Assembly (NCBI GenBank): GCA_016868315.1 | Contig: VGHE01000010.1 | Coordinates: forward strand, 1-64,000 | Reading direction: 5' to 3' | Source of the DNA: Betaproteobacteria bacterium | Lineage (GTDB): Bacteria > Bdellovibrionota_B > Oligoflexia > Silvanigrellales > Silvanigrellaceae | DNA: 64,000 nt | Shown here: piece by piece, positions 36,668-47,589 of the stretch | How positions within the stretch are numbered: the first letter of the stretch is position 1 | Layout of the letters: each line of letters starts with the position of its first letter | Position numbers and translations under genes: made by a program | The notes under the pieces: model-generated | What the model saw: only the letters and a program-made list of their open reading frames with translations | Database searches by the model: none | Told to the model about the DNA's origin: nothing

Positions 36668-39600
36668 TCAACGCTGGCGCAGATCAAAGATTCCGTCCCA
36701 ATCCTCTCCAGGGGGAGCCTGTTTGTAGCGCACGGCACGGTCGAGGTACAGCGCAGCGACTTTGTCGGCAGGGTGCTCATCGAGTATCTTCTTCCACCCA
36801 TCAATTGCACTGTCCCATTGACTTGCTTGGAACGCACGGAGTGCAGTCTCGTGACGTTCGAGAGTTTTGAGTTTCATCTCACGTGTGTGGACGCCATCGG
36901 CATTAAAAATCTCTACAATGCTTAGACTGCGCGAAAACCCCGGCGGGCGGACGCGCCCCAACGAGCGGAACGAGAATTGTTTGGGATTCTGAGCTGTTAG
37001 TAACGCATCGTGGCTGGTGATCATTCCCACTGAGAAGATCTTGGTCATGGACTCAAGCCGGGAAGCGAGGTTTACGCTATCGGCTATCACAGTTCCCTCC
37101 ATGCGATCTTCGTTTCCGAGGGTTCCGAGCATCAGCGAACCAAAGTGAACTCCAATTCCGATGCTGATTGGATTACGGAAGGTCGTTTTTCTTTTGTTGT
37201 TGTAGTTTTCGAGCTCTCTGAGAAGATCGATGCCAGCGAGTAGTGCATCGTCTGGATAGTTTGCAAAAAGAGCCATGACAGCATCGCCAATGTACTTGTC
37301 GATAAAGCCACAGTGCTTTCGGATGACCGGATTGACGGTTGAAAAGTATTCGTTGAGGAAATCGAAATTTTCCTTTGGGGACATGCTTTCAGAGATCTTC
37401 GAGAATTGCCTGATGTCGAGAAACATAACTGCCATTTCTCGCATAACTTGATCGCCAAGTCGCACATCAATGATGTTTTCGCGTCCCAACAGTTGCAGGA
37501 AGTCTTGCGGGATGAAACGAGTGTAGGCTCCGTGGACTTTGGCAATCTGGAGATGGTTGCGCATGCGCGCAAGCAATTCGGATTGGGAGAAAGGCTTCAT
37601 GAGGAAGTCATTTGCACCCGCCTGAAAACAGGAAACGAGGTCATTGATTTGATTTTTTGCAGTCAAAATAATGATTGGCAGGTCGGCTGATGAATGGCTT
37701 TTGCGGATTTCATTAAGAACCTCGAGTCCTGACATGCGGGGCATCATCAAGTCGAGGAGAATGATGTCGGGGCGTGTTTCATTGAACATACGCAACCCGG
37801 TCATACCGTCCTCTGCCAGTATGATCTGGTAATCCTCCGAGCGCAGTTGGTTTTCGAGAACCTTCCGGTTAACGGTGTCGTCGTCGATGACAAGCACTCG
37901 AAACCCGCCACCCATTGTTTGCATCCGTTTCTCTGCCGAGGCATCAGCAAACTCTGGCTGTGCAGCTTCCCACCAGGCAGAGTCATTTTGCAGCATCACT
38001 GGACGCGAGCTTCGTGCGCTGCCTCCTGAGTCACGCGGAACTTGCGAGACAAGGGAGGTGTCTGGTTGCGCAGCAGGCAGGGTGAAGGAAAACTCGGAGC
38101 CTCTATCGGGTTCTGATTGAACCTGGATGTTCCCTCCGTGCATCTCTACCAGCTGTTTTGTAATAGTGAGTCCGAGACCAGTACCACCATAGACACGATT
38201 TATTTGCCCGTCGGCCTGTTCGAACGAATTGAAGATGCGTTGGAGTTTGGAAGGATGAATTCCAATGCCGGTGTCGGTAACTAAAACACGCACAAGGCGC
38301 CCCTCGTGTCTCGCGCTGATTGTGATTTGCCCTGAATGAGTGAACTTAATTGCATTTCCAATCAGATTTTGCAGAATTTGTTGCAGTCGGCCTTCATCGC
38401 ATGAGACCGCCGTCAATCCCGGTTCGACGTTGTTGATGAGCTCAACAGGTTTATTTCCCAACAGCGGCTTACTGAGAGCCATCACCAACTGAACCATCGG
38501 GCGCATTTCAACAGTTGCGATCCGCAGTTTGAGCTCGCGTTGTTTGATTTGTGAAAAGTCGAGCAGATCATTGACCAGGTTGGTCAGACGTCGCCCTGAA
38601 ATGGCGATGAGATTAAGATTTTCCCTCAGTCGGGTTGAAAGCGCGCCTTCCGAGCCAGTCAGAACACTTTCGGCAATCCCGACGATTCCGTGCAATGGAG
38701 TGCGAAGTTCATGTGAGGTGTTTGCAAGGAAGTCGTCTTTGAGTTTGTCGGCTCGCCTTAGCTCACGAATCGCATTGAGATTATCAAGCGTCAAACAGAG
38801 GGTTTGCTGTGTGACCTTAATGAAATTGCGTTCCTCGTGAGTGAGGAAAAGGCTTGAATGACATTCAAGCGACAATGTTCCCAGCCACCGTGAATCTTGA
38901 AAAAGTTGAAGTGTCAGAAATTGTCCTGAAACCTGAATGGGATCGCCATCGGGAAGAGGGTGTGTACCTTCGCGCTCCAGAGGCATGGGTAGATTTTCTG
39001 GATTGATTTCATCGCCAAGCGCAATGCTAAAGAATTTATTGATACGCTGCTTATCGGAGGGGAAAATAAGTTCGACGCGTGCTTGCGAAAGCGCTGGAAT
39101 CTCTTTTGCCATAATGCGTAGTGCTGCAAGAATTGCGGCTTCGTGTTGTGATGAACTGGCCAAAGTACGGCTGCCAACCATCAATTGTTCAACCCGTCTG
39201 CGCATGATGAGGGCATACTCATTCATTTTTTGAGTTACACTTCCGACTCCGAGCACTGCACACAGCAGTAGAACTGGAACGAGAATAATTTGTCTCCAGT
39301 CGAGCGGGTCATAAAGCATGATTCCCGACGTGCCTGTGCGCAGATCACGGAGTGATGCGAAGGCCATGAGCAGGGCTGTTGTTGTGACTAGGATGCTTCT
39401 GAAGCGGAAAAAGTAGACAGGATTGAAAAGGTTTTGGTCGGAATCGAGGTTAAGCGCAAGACTGTTTTGGTCATGAAGTGATCGATTTCTAAAGTGCGTC
39501 GAGAGGGAGTAGGCTGTCAGTATGAAAGTGGATGCACCAATAATTAGGTCAGCAAGCCTTTCGAGCTGAGGAGTTGGCGTTTTAAATGAAGTCATTGAGA

Positions 39601-40657
39601 TAATAAAAATTATATAGGTTGACGCACAGCTCGCAGCAAAAACGAGTTTGTTTCTCTGATTAGACTGCTTTGAGTGTGGATTGACCACCAGTTCAGCAAT
39701 CACATAAGCCAGCCAGAACAGTGCAGCAGTGATGACAGCTATTAGTGTCACGCGCAGGCTTGTCCACGAGATGGGTATTCCCAGAAGGTTGAATCCACGC
39801 CCGTCGAGGGCATTTTGGGTTTGTGTGAGCAAGGCCTGAAAACCACGCAAAAATGCATACCCGCTGATGTGAAACATGATGCGACTGCCGTCGAGAATTA
39901 CAGCCATCGCCGCTGCAAGCACTGGAAGCATGAGCGCAAGTAGCGTCGCTGGCAAACTGGAAGCCTGCATTTGCTGAAGAAGTTGCAGATAGGGGGTCGT
40001 TCGGCTTGGAGTCATGAGTGCCACTGGAAGTGTCTGCGGTCCAAACTGTCTTTCGAAAGAAGGAGCGATGATATCGATATTGATTTCTGCGGCTTGGATA
40101 AGCTCTTCGCGGCCGAAGGTGGTCACGGCATTCACCAGACGGCCACCGTGTTGGGTTGCTCCTGCGGGATCGGTGTAAACAAACATCAGATTTTGCGAGG
40201 TGCGCGGAATCACCAAGCTTAACAGCTGTGCATCTGCGGGTTTTCCACTTTTGATCCAGTCGAGCTCATTTATTTTGAATCTGTATTTGAGTCGTGCCGA
40301 GTTGGGAAGTTTTTTTTTGCCTGGCTTCCTTTCGATTTCGTTTAACAGGTTCGGAAAAAAGTGTTGCGTGCGCGGAAAGGTAATGTTGTTTTCATTCGAC
40401 GATATAAGTTCGCAGTGGGAAAGGGTTGTGGAGAGGTGCGGGCAGTAGTAGGGCAGGCCTTGCCATTCATCGAGTGAGATGATCTCCTTGCCTTCCTTCA
40501 AACGGGCAAGAATATTCTCAACGTTGTTGTTGCGTTGAAGATTGAGAATGAAAACCATGAAAAGTGTGACTGCAGCAATGAGCAGCACCCAAGGAAGTGC
40601 CTGCGCTGTTCTGCGCGACGACATGTGGTGTAGGATGCTCTCAAAGACTCCGTTCAC
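36668..40657 (-). CDS. Membrane hybrid histidine kinase-receiver-adenylate cyclase
   Basis: 1329 residues from GTG 40657, preceded by AGGAG at seven bases; GTG 40690 (11 codons earlier) lacks a site. Numbers below use that start. TM1 is near 22-38, an exported region of ~200 residues follows, then six more hydrophobic segments (~240-475). A GAF-like domain (~495-630) precedes HisKA with H649 (TSHELRTP), then an HATPase domain (TGIGIHPS, GTGLGLTI). The receiver has D969. A class III cyclase has D1081 and D1125 metal ligands (LDIRQFS, YIGDAVMA), K1121 and N1196/R1200, all intact; the tail has TPR-like helices. It should couple an envelope signal to cAMP. Confidence 0.93.
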   Translation of the reverse strand: MNGVFESILHHMSSRRTAQALPWVLLIAAVTLFMVFILNLQRNNNVENILARLKEGKEIISLDEWQGLPYYCPHLSTTLSHCELISSNENNITFPRTQHFFPNLLNEIERKPGKKKLPNSARLKYRFKINELDWIKSGKPADAQLLSLVIPRTSQNLMFVYTDPAGATQHGGRLVNAVTTFGREELIQAAEINIDIIAPSFERQFGPQTLPVALMTPSRTTPYLQLLQQMQASSLPATLLALMLPVLAAAMAVILDGSRIMFHISGYAFLRGFQALLTQTQNALDGRGFNLLGIPISWTSLRVTLIAVITAALFWLAYVIAELVVNPHSKQSNQRNKLVFAASCASTYIIFIISMTSFKTPTPQLERLADLIIGASTFILTAYSLSTHFRNRSLHDQNSLALNLDSDQNLFNPVYFFRFRSILVTTTALLMAFASLRDLRTGTSGIMLYDPLDWRQIILVPVLLLCAVLGVGSVTQKMNEYALIMRRRVEQLMVGSRTLASSSQHEAAILAALRIMAKEIPALSQARVELIFPSDKQRINKFFSIALGDEINPENLPMPLEREGTHPLPDGDPIQVSGQFLTLQLFQDSRWLGTLSLECHSSLFLTHEERNFIKVTQQTLCLTLDNLNAIRELRRADKLKDDFLANTSHELRTPLHGIVGIAESVLTGSEGALSTRLRENLNLIAISGRRLTNLVNDLLDFSQIKQRELKLRIATVEMRPMVQLVMALSKPLLGNKPVELINNVEPGLTAVSCDEGRLQQILQNLIGNAIKFTHSGQITISARHEGRLVRVLVTDTGIGIHPSKLQRIFNSFEQADGQINRVYGGTGLGLTITKQLVEMHGGNIQVQSEPDRGSEFSFTLPAAQPDTSLVSQVPRDSGGSARSSRPVMLQNDSAWWEAAQPEFADASAEKRMQTMGGGFRVLVIDDDTVNRKVLENQLRSEDYQIILAEDGMTGLRMFNETRPDIILLDLMMPRMSGLEVLNEIRKSHSSADLPIIILTAKNQINDLVSCFQAGANDFLMKPFSQSELLARMRNHLQIAKVHGAYTRFIPQDFLQLLGRENIIDVRLGDQVMREMAVMFLDIRQFSKISESMSPKENFDFLNEYFSTVNPVIRKHCGFIDKYIGDAVMALFANYPDDALLAGIDLLRELENYNNKRKTTFRNPISIGIGVHFGSLMLGTLGNEDRMEGTVIADSVNLASRLESMTKIFSVGMITSHDALLTAQNPKQFSFRSLGRVRPPGFSRSLSIVEIFNADGVHTREMKLKTLERHETALRAFQASQWDSAIDGWKKILDEHPADKVAALYLDRAVRYKQAPPGEDWDGIFDLRQR

Positions 40658-40705
40658 TCGTATGCTCCTGCGCAACTCAATGTGCTTCACCGTTGCTTCG
40701 GCAGG

Positions 40706-41206
40706 TCAGTAGAGTTCAACGCTGGCTTCAACATCACCGTTCCGGAGAGTGTCGTCGGCGGTGACCGGAATAGTCAGAGAGGTTCGTTGTTGTGATAGAA
40801 TCTCGGAGGTTGCAATAAGACAGATTTGCTCTCCCGACTGGGCACCCGTGCGGCAAGTATAGCGTCCAGCGAGGGTTAGTTTTTGTCGGGTGCGGATGGT
40901 GATCCGTGCATCTCGCGATTGAGCACAGCGTGTGTCCACAGGGCTTGTGAGCACGGTTTGCGTGAGCCCTGGCCTGCGGGGATCTACGGTTGTGCCGAGA
41001 TCTAGAGGATATCTGCAGTAGTTGAGCGTTCCTCCAAGAGATGAGCCACCTGTGAGCCGTGAGCGAGGATCACCGCCCGAATCTTTGGAGTTTGAATCTT
41101 CCTCGACGACCGAGTCTTTTGGACCGCAGCCGATGGTTGTGTTCAGGAGCACGAAACAGGCGACGGTGAGCTTGACAATGGATGCGTTGAGGATGCTTTT
41201 TTTCAT
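40706..41206 (-). CDS. Putative lipoprotein, function unknown
   Basis: 166 residues. The signal sequence has lipobox TIGC (C27). The mature part has cysteines (NYCRY, DTRCAQS, RYTCRTG, QICLIA) likely disulfide-bonded and beta-rich, ending EASVELY. AGGAGG precedes the ATG. The ATG overlaps the stop of the AsnB gene by four bases (ATGA), and the stop lies 48 bases before the kinase-cyclase start, so a transcript can cover all three. A role as ligand-binding partner of the kinase is a guess. No family was recognised. Confidence 0.72.
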   Translation of the reverse strand: MKKSILNASIVKLTVACFVLLNTTIGCGPKDSVVEEDSNSKDSGGDPRSRLTGGSSLGGTLNYCRYPLDLGTTVDPRRPGLTQTVLTSPVDTRCAQSRDARITIRTRQKLTLAGRYTCRTGAQSGEQICLIATSEILSQQRTSLTIPVTADDTLRNGDVEASVELY

Positions 41207-43353
41207 GTTCGGATTCCTCCTCGGCGCAGTGTGAGACGTTCGAATTCTGCGTTCCGCTGTGGTGGATTTTCTTCAACAAGACTTCTCTGAACGATGGCTG
41301 AACAAAAAATAGTTTGCAGAGCGGATATTCTGTGTGTGCGCTGGTATCGTTCCCGCGGTGGCAGTTCCTGACCTGTGCTTGCAATTTCGCGCATAAGACT
41401 CTCACAGATCTTCTGCCCATGGGTCGAGATCCCCATTTTTTCAAGCACTGATTCTACCTCGAATTGCTTTTGCAGCGATTCAAAATCAATGAAAGGTGCG
41501 TTGAACTGTTTTTTGGGAGTCAGTGCAAATTCCCGTGGAAACACTTGAGTATAAGCCTTGCGCAGAATTGCTTTGTCGGTGAAACCTTGCACAAGTGCAA
41601 TGTCGGGTAGCCTCTCGACCAAGCGGCGCAGGCTCCCTGAAAGAAAGGGAGTCCGACCCTCTAAGGTGTTTGCCATTTCCATTCGGTCGCCGACCCAATT
41701 GAGAATCTGAACAGGGAGGTGACTGTGACAGAAGTAGTTTTGCCATAACAACAGCGCGTTTTCAGGCGCAATTAAATATTCCGCATCATCCCTGTTGCTG
41801 TTTTCAAGACCCAATAGATACCAACTGCGCACCGATGGTCCTTGAGATGCGAGCCAGAGCTGAGCATCAGCCTCGCCCAGAATAGCAGTTGTGATGGTTT
41901 CGATTTGTTCGAACAGGGGATGGGGCACGCCCCAGAGCGCAATACTTTTTTCGAAATCATCACCACGCCCTTCGGCACTCGAGCCAGCAAGCCATGGATT
42001 CTCGCTCTGCTTGAGAAATCTTTTAACGTAGACACCATCGCGCCAGCGTTGTCCGAGTGGTGTGCGAGCGGAACGCCCACGTTGGGCAAAAGCCCACCAG
42101 GAGCAATAGCGAAAGCTTGGATAGCCACACAGCAGTTCATCGGCGCCGTCCCCCGTGAGTACGCCTTGAACATGCTGGCGCGCGAACAAACTAAGCCACC
42201 ACTTTGCAGCACCGTTTGTGAAGGGTTGGAGGTTTTCTGAATTGAATACGGCATGCGGATAGCTGTAATTCAGTGCCGCATCGGAGAGGGGCAGGACATG
42301 GGGTTCGAAACCGAGATGCTTTGCGAATGCTATGGCTTCAGTGCTCTCATCGTATCCGGCTGATTCAAAGCCGACCGTGAATGATTTAAGAGCGCCCGGC
42401 TTCCACTGCGCTGAATGTTCCTTTAGAGCACTTGAAAGTTCAAAAGCCACCGCTTTAGAGTCGATGCCACCACTGAGGTAAACTCCAAGTTCAACATCTG
42501 AAAGGAGGCGCTCGCTCACCGATTGTTTCAATGCGATGCGAAAATCCATGAGACTCTCAGATGTATTATCGTTGCTCCAGAAACTTGAACGATTTGAGCG
42601 ACGCACAGACTGAGTACGGGTGCTGACAACGATTTTGTAGCGAGTTGTTGCAGCAGAAGTGTTTTGTAGCGTTGCTAAAACACGTCCTCCCGGTGGGCAA
42701 TGTACGATGTTCTCGAAGGGGGTACAAATGGGTTCAAAAAGTCCAACGAATTGTCTGAGAGCTCCATCGCGGTTCCAGACCTTTTTTCCTGGCAGTGCTT
42801 TCATTTCGCTCGCAAAAGCAATGACAGGCGAGTTGATTGCGTAGTGTGCTCGAGCGTCGGAGAACATCCGGGTGTTGATCTCAGCAAGTGCAAAAAAAAG
42901 TGGCTTCACACCAAAATAATCCCGGGCGGCAAAGCATTCGCTTCCGTCTACGCGGCAGATAACAAGAGCGAATTCACCCTCAAGTTTATCGATGAAAGCC
43001 GCACCCTCGCGCAACCATCCTTCGAGGATAGTTTCTGTGTCACTCTGCGTTTGCCATTCGATAGCACCATGACGGCTCTGAAGATCGCTCCGTAATTTGA
43101 GATGATTGTAGATCTCACCGTTGAAGGTGATGGCGTGCGCTCCGTCGCGCGAAAGCATGGGCTGGCTACCGGATTCGAGATCCTGAAAGGCCAGTCGGAA
43201 ATGGTTCAGGAGCAAAGAGTTGAACTTGATGAGGCGATTGTCATCGGTGCCACGGTGCGCGATTGTTCGAGCCGTCTCCGCAAAGCGGGTTTCCCATTCC
43301 GCAGCGAGCGGATGGGAGCGATTGCCGACAAGGAGACCCGAGAATCCACACAT
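41203..43353 (-). CDS. asnB: Glutamine-hydrolysing asparagine synthetase (AsnB type)
   Basis: 716 residues, about 160 longer than E. coli AsnB. The N-terminal Ntn glutaminase begins with catalytic C2 (MCGFSG) and shows RGTDD (usually RGPDD), TFNGEIYNH and the DYFGVKPLF block. The synthase domain has the PP-loop SGGIDS and TGDGADELLCGY. The middle and C-terminal regions have extra segments. It amidates aspartate, or a related carboxylate, from glutamine. AsnS elsewhere in the window suggests free asparagine is made, but an AsnB-like enzyme in a signalling operon could have another substrate. AAGGAG overlaps the stop of the preceding gene. Confidence 0.9.
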   Translation of the reverse strand: MCGFSGLLVGNRSHPLAAEWETRFAETARTIAHRGTDDNRLIKFNSLLLNHFRLAFQDLESGSQPMLSRDGAHAITFNGEIYNHLKLRSDLQSRHGAIEWQTQSDTETILEGWLREGAAFIDKLEGEFALVICRVDGSECFAARDYFGVKPLFFALAEINTRMFSDARAHYAINSPVIAFASEMKALPGKKVWNRDGALRQFVGLFEPICTPFENIVHCPPGGRVLATLQNTSAATTRYKIVVSTRTQSVRRSNRSSFWSNDNTSESLMDFRIALKQSVSERLLSDVELGVYLSGGIDSKAVAFELSSALKEHSAQWKPGALKSFTVGFESAGYDESTEAIAFAKHLGFEPHVLPLSDAALNYSYPHAVFNSENLQPFTNGAAKWWLSLFARQHVQGVLTGDGADELLCGYPSFRYCSWWAFAQRGRSARTPLGQRWRDGVYVKRFLKQSENPWLAGSSAEGRGDDFEKSIALWGVPHPLFEQIETITTAILGEADAQLWLASQGPSVRSWYLLGLENSNRDDAEYLIAPENALLLWQNYFCHSHLPVQILNWVGDRMEMANTLEGRTPFLSGSLRRLVERLPDIALVQGFTDKAILRKAYTQVFPREFALTPKKQFNAPFIDFESLQKQFEVESVLEKMGISTHGQKICESLMREIASTGQELPPRERYQRTHRISALQTIFCSAIVQRSLVEENPPQRNAEFERLTLRRGGIRT

Positions 43354-43367
43354 GCTGCCAGGACTCC

Positions 43368-45122
43368 TTAGGTGGTGGAAGATTGACCCTGGCCTGAGCG
43401 TGCGTTTACAGCTTGCGTCGCTGGTTGGGGGATTCGAGCATGTGCAGGTTGGCGAGAACTGTCACGAGCCGCTCTCATCATCAGATTCAGGGTTCTTGAG
43501 ATTGGGTTCTGTCCGTAGTGCTCGCTTTGTGCGCCTTGACTTGCAAGCTCAATCAAGAACTCATGCTCACGTGCTCCATCTGCGCCGCTGCGAACGTTGA
43601 TTTTGGCGCGCGTCAATGCCAACTGCAACAGCTGCTCTTCGTGAGGGCTCGAAACACCCAGTGCCTTGAGAGCAGCGAGAGTTTCAGGACGGCTCGCGAA
43701 GAAGGGTGACTTCTTGCGCAGCGCTCGCACAAGGAATTCCACATATTCGACGTGATGTTTTGAGACCTGGAATTGTGGGGTCAGGCTTTCCACATAAAGC
43801 TTTTCGAGGAGCTGAATTGCATAGTCGTGCAACCAGAAGTTCGGAGCCATCAGGAAAATATGTGCTGCGAAGCGACTGGAGTTGCTGACAATCCAGTTCG
43901 GCGGATCGCGCAGATCCTCTTCCCACTTCTGCGATGTGAGTGTGCGCAGCCACTGCCATTGTGCGCGCGTAACAATACGTGTCTCTGGTGGATGCACTGG
44001 AAGCTGCAATGCCCACGGTGTGAATTGGCGCGCATAAACCTGTTGGTTCTGTTCAATTGCAGGGAGCAGATTGATAAAAAACTGATTGACCAAGATGGTC
44101 GCCTTGTTAGCAACCGATGGTGCTGCAGTTTGATTCTGAAATTCAACTTGAACTTGGCTGTAATCACGTTGCAACGAGCGCACGAGACCTTTGATGATCG
44201 ACATGTCGGAAGCCTTTTGGCTCAGCACGCGCCGCATCAATTGCACAACTCCCTGCTCCGCTGCAGGATTCAGAACGGCCTCGCGGAAAAGTCCATCGAA
44301 GAACCATTCTGTAAAAAAGCTAAGTTGGAAAGACGACATCGCACCATCATCGAGAAAAGCTAGACAAGCATCTGCGTTGTGAAGTTTCCAAAGGTGTCCA
44401 CCGAACTGCGAAGAAAGTTTGTAGGCCGCAACACCCTTTAAAGCGAGGGTGTGATCGGCTGTGCTGGAGATCTCCTGGATGATTTGATCTGGTGACGTGC
44501 CCTTGCTCCCAAGCGTTGCTGCATTGCCCAAGGCTGTGGTGATGCGGCTGACCGGAGCAAGCAAATAATCTTTCAGTTTGCTCAGTTGATCTGAGGCCGA
44601 GAACAAGCGCGCTAAGGCAGGGTCGTTTGTCTTCAAGACATTAATAAGACGGAGGCGGTCAGCGTGATTGATATCCGCACTGTCTTGTTCAAGCAGTTTG
44701 TAAACTTGCTGTGCAAAGCCCTCGGTCGAATTCAGGAACTGTCTGCGCAGGAGTGCATCGGAGTGATTTAGATAGACCTGAACTCGGCGCAAAAGGTAGG
44801 CCAGGCCACCGAGTGAGGCCTTGGGAGAAAGCCCTCCGGGAAACTGCGGATGATTTGAGAGAAAGAACAGAAGGTCTGCGCAGTCACCAACGCTGGAGGC
44901 CGTGGTGACGACCTCGATGATTCCGTTGCAGGTTGCGCAATTTAGGGAATCCGCGCTGATTCCGTTTTCCGTGACCTGGGCGCGCACCACATCCGCAATT
45001 GTTTGCGGGCTGACTTTGCGTTCGACAAAACTCATCAAGAGCGTCGAAACGACTTGTTCCGTGGTGGGCGTGGCAAAATTGGGTGCTGCGAACTTATGCA
45101 GTTCAATTCCGTCTCGGCTCAT
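43368..45122 (-). CDS. Large helical protein of unknown function
   Basis: 584 residues from ATG 45122, preceded by GAGGTG at six bases. It is soluble with no signal peptide. It has a cysteine pair CATC near residue 60 and another cysteine (GDCADL) near 76, then a long Leu/Ala-rich helical body and a basic, Gln-rich, disordered C-terminus. The repeated helical blocks suggest an alpha-solenoid or a scaffold. No family was recognised. It is the first gene of the minus-strand run with asnB, 14 bases before it. Confidence 0.72.
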   Translation of the reverse strand: MSRDGIELHKFAAPNFATPTTEQVVSTLLMSFVERKVSPQTIADVVRAQVTENGISADSLNCATCNGIIEVVTTASSVGDCADLLFFLSNHPQFPGGLSPKASLGGLAYLLRRVQVYLNHSDALLRRQFLNSTEGFAQQVYKLLEQDSADINHADRLRLINVLKTNDPALARLFSASDQLSKLKDYLLAPVSRITTALGNAATLGSKGTSPDQIIQEISSTADHTLALKGVAAYKLSSQFGGHLWKLHNADACLAFLDDGAMSSFQLSFFTEWFFDGLFREAVLNPAAEQGVVQLMRRVLSQKASDMSIIKGLVRSLQRDYSQVQVEFQNQTAAPSVANKATILVNQFFINLLPAIEQNQQVYARQFTPWALQLPVHPPETRIVTRAQWQWLRTLTSQKWEEDLRDPPNWIVSNSSRFAAHIFLMAPNFWLHDYAIQLLEKLYVESLTPQFQVSKHHVEYVEFLVRALRKKSPFFASRPETLAALKALGVSSPHEEQLLQLALTRAKINVRSGADGAREHEFLIELASQGAQSEHYGQNPISRTLNLMMRAARDSSRQPAHARIPQPATQAVNARSGQGQSSTT

Positions 45123-45216
45123 CGTGGGCACCTCGCATGGACGTTCACTCCGATTTTAACAGTCCTGGCTACAGGCACACGGGCAAGAATTTCCCTTGGA
45201 AGCAGATTTAAGATAA

Positions 45217-46908
<1,692 letters not shown>

Positions 46909-46925
46909 ATTTCAGGCTGAAGAGA

Positions 46926-47495
46926 TTAAGGCGCCTGAGCCGCGAGGGCAAGGCTGTCCTCGATTTGTGCTTCATACCCAAAGTAGCTGAGCGAGAGAGC
47001 CTTCCAAACCTGATTGCCGCCGCTTGAGACCCGCTGAACTTTCAATGAAAGTCCCCGGCCGAGCTCCGGATTTCCGGAATTGAAGACAAACACTTCGCTT
47101 GCTGCGGGGGTCGCAGTCGACACTGACTTCAAGACCAGGTTTTTGTCGGGTTTTAGGGTTTTGGTTTCATTGATGGCTGTAACGAGTCCGCCGTCGCTAT
47201 CGATGCTAGAATTCCAGGTTCCTTCCTTCTTGTCTTCGTTAAAAAGTACGTCGGCACTCATGTAAATTGGATATTTCGAGCCCGCACTACCCACAAAGCT
47301 GAAAGAGTATTTGAGCTTCATTTGTTTCAGGGTTCCGCTCACGCTGCCGTCACCTCCCGCAAGATCCCTCACGCCCGACTTTTTGTCTTTGTTCAGTGTG
47401 CAGGCTGAACTGGTTAGGACGAGCACTCCTGAAAGCAGCAGACGGAGCAGAGTCAGGCTGTGTTTGTTGGCATTTCTGGTGTATGGATAGCTCAC
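46926..47495 (-). CDS. Putative lipoprotein, function unknown
   Basis: 189 residues from GTG 47495, chosen because GGAGG lies eight bases upstream and because it starts a proper signal (TLLRLLLSGVLVLTSSAC). Lipobox SSAC. The mature part is polar and beta-rich with GTWNSSIDSDGG and GYEAQIEDS. No family was recognised. It ends 17 bases from the pyrG stop and is divergent from hemL. Confidence 0.68.
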   Translation of the reverse strand: MSYPYTRNANKHSLTLLRLLLSGVLVLTSSACTLNKDKKSGVRDLAGGDGSVSGTLKQMKLKYSFSFVGSAGSKYPIYMSADVLFNEDKKEGTWNSSIDSDGGLVTAINETKTLKPDKNLVLKSVSTATPAASEVFVFNSGNPELGRGLSLKVQRVSSGGNQVWKALSLSYFGYEAQIEDSLALAAQAP

Positions 47496-47589
47496 TTCGC
47501 TTGCCTCCGGGAGCCCGAGCTGCCTAAGGTGGCCGGGTCGCTTTAGAGAATGGCATAGAGTTTTTCGTCTTTGGAGTTTGGAGTCAAAA

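Noticed and set aside
43773-44363. 196-codon open frame on the plus strand
   Set aside because: It is antisense to the large helical protein gene; cysteine-rich random-looking translation with no ribosome site.
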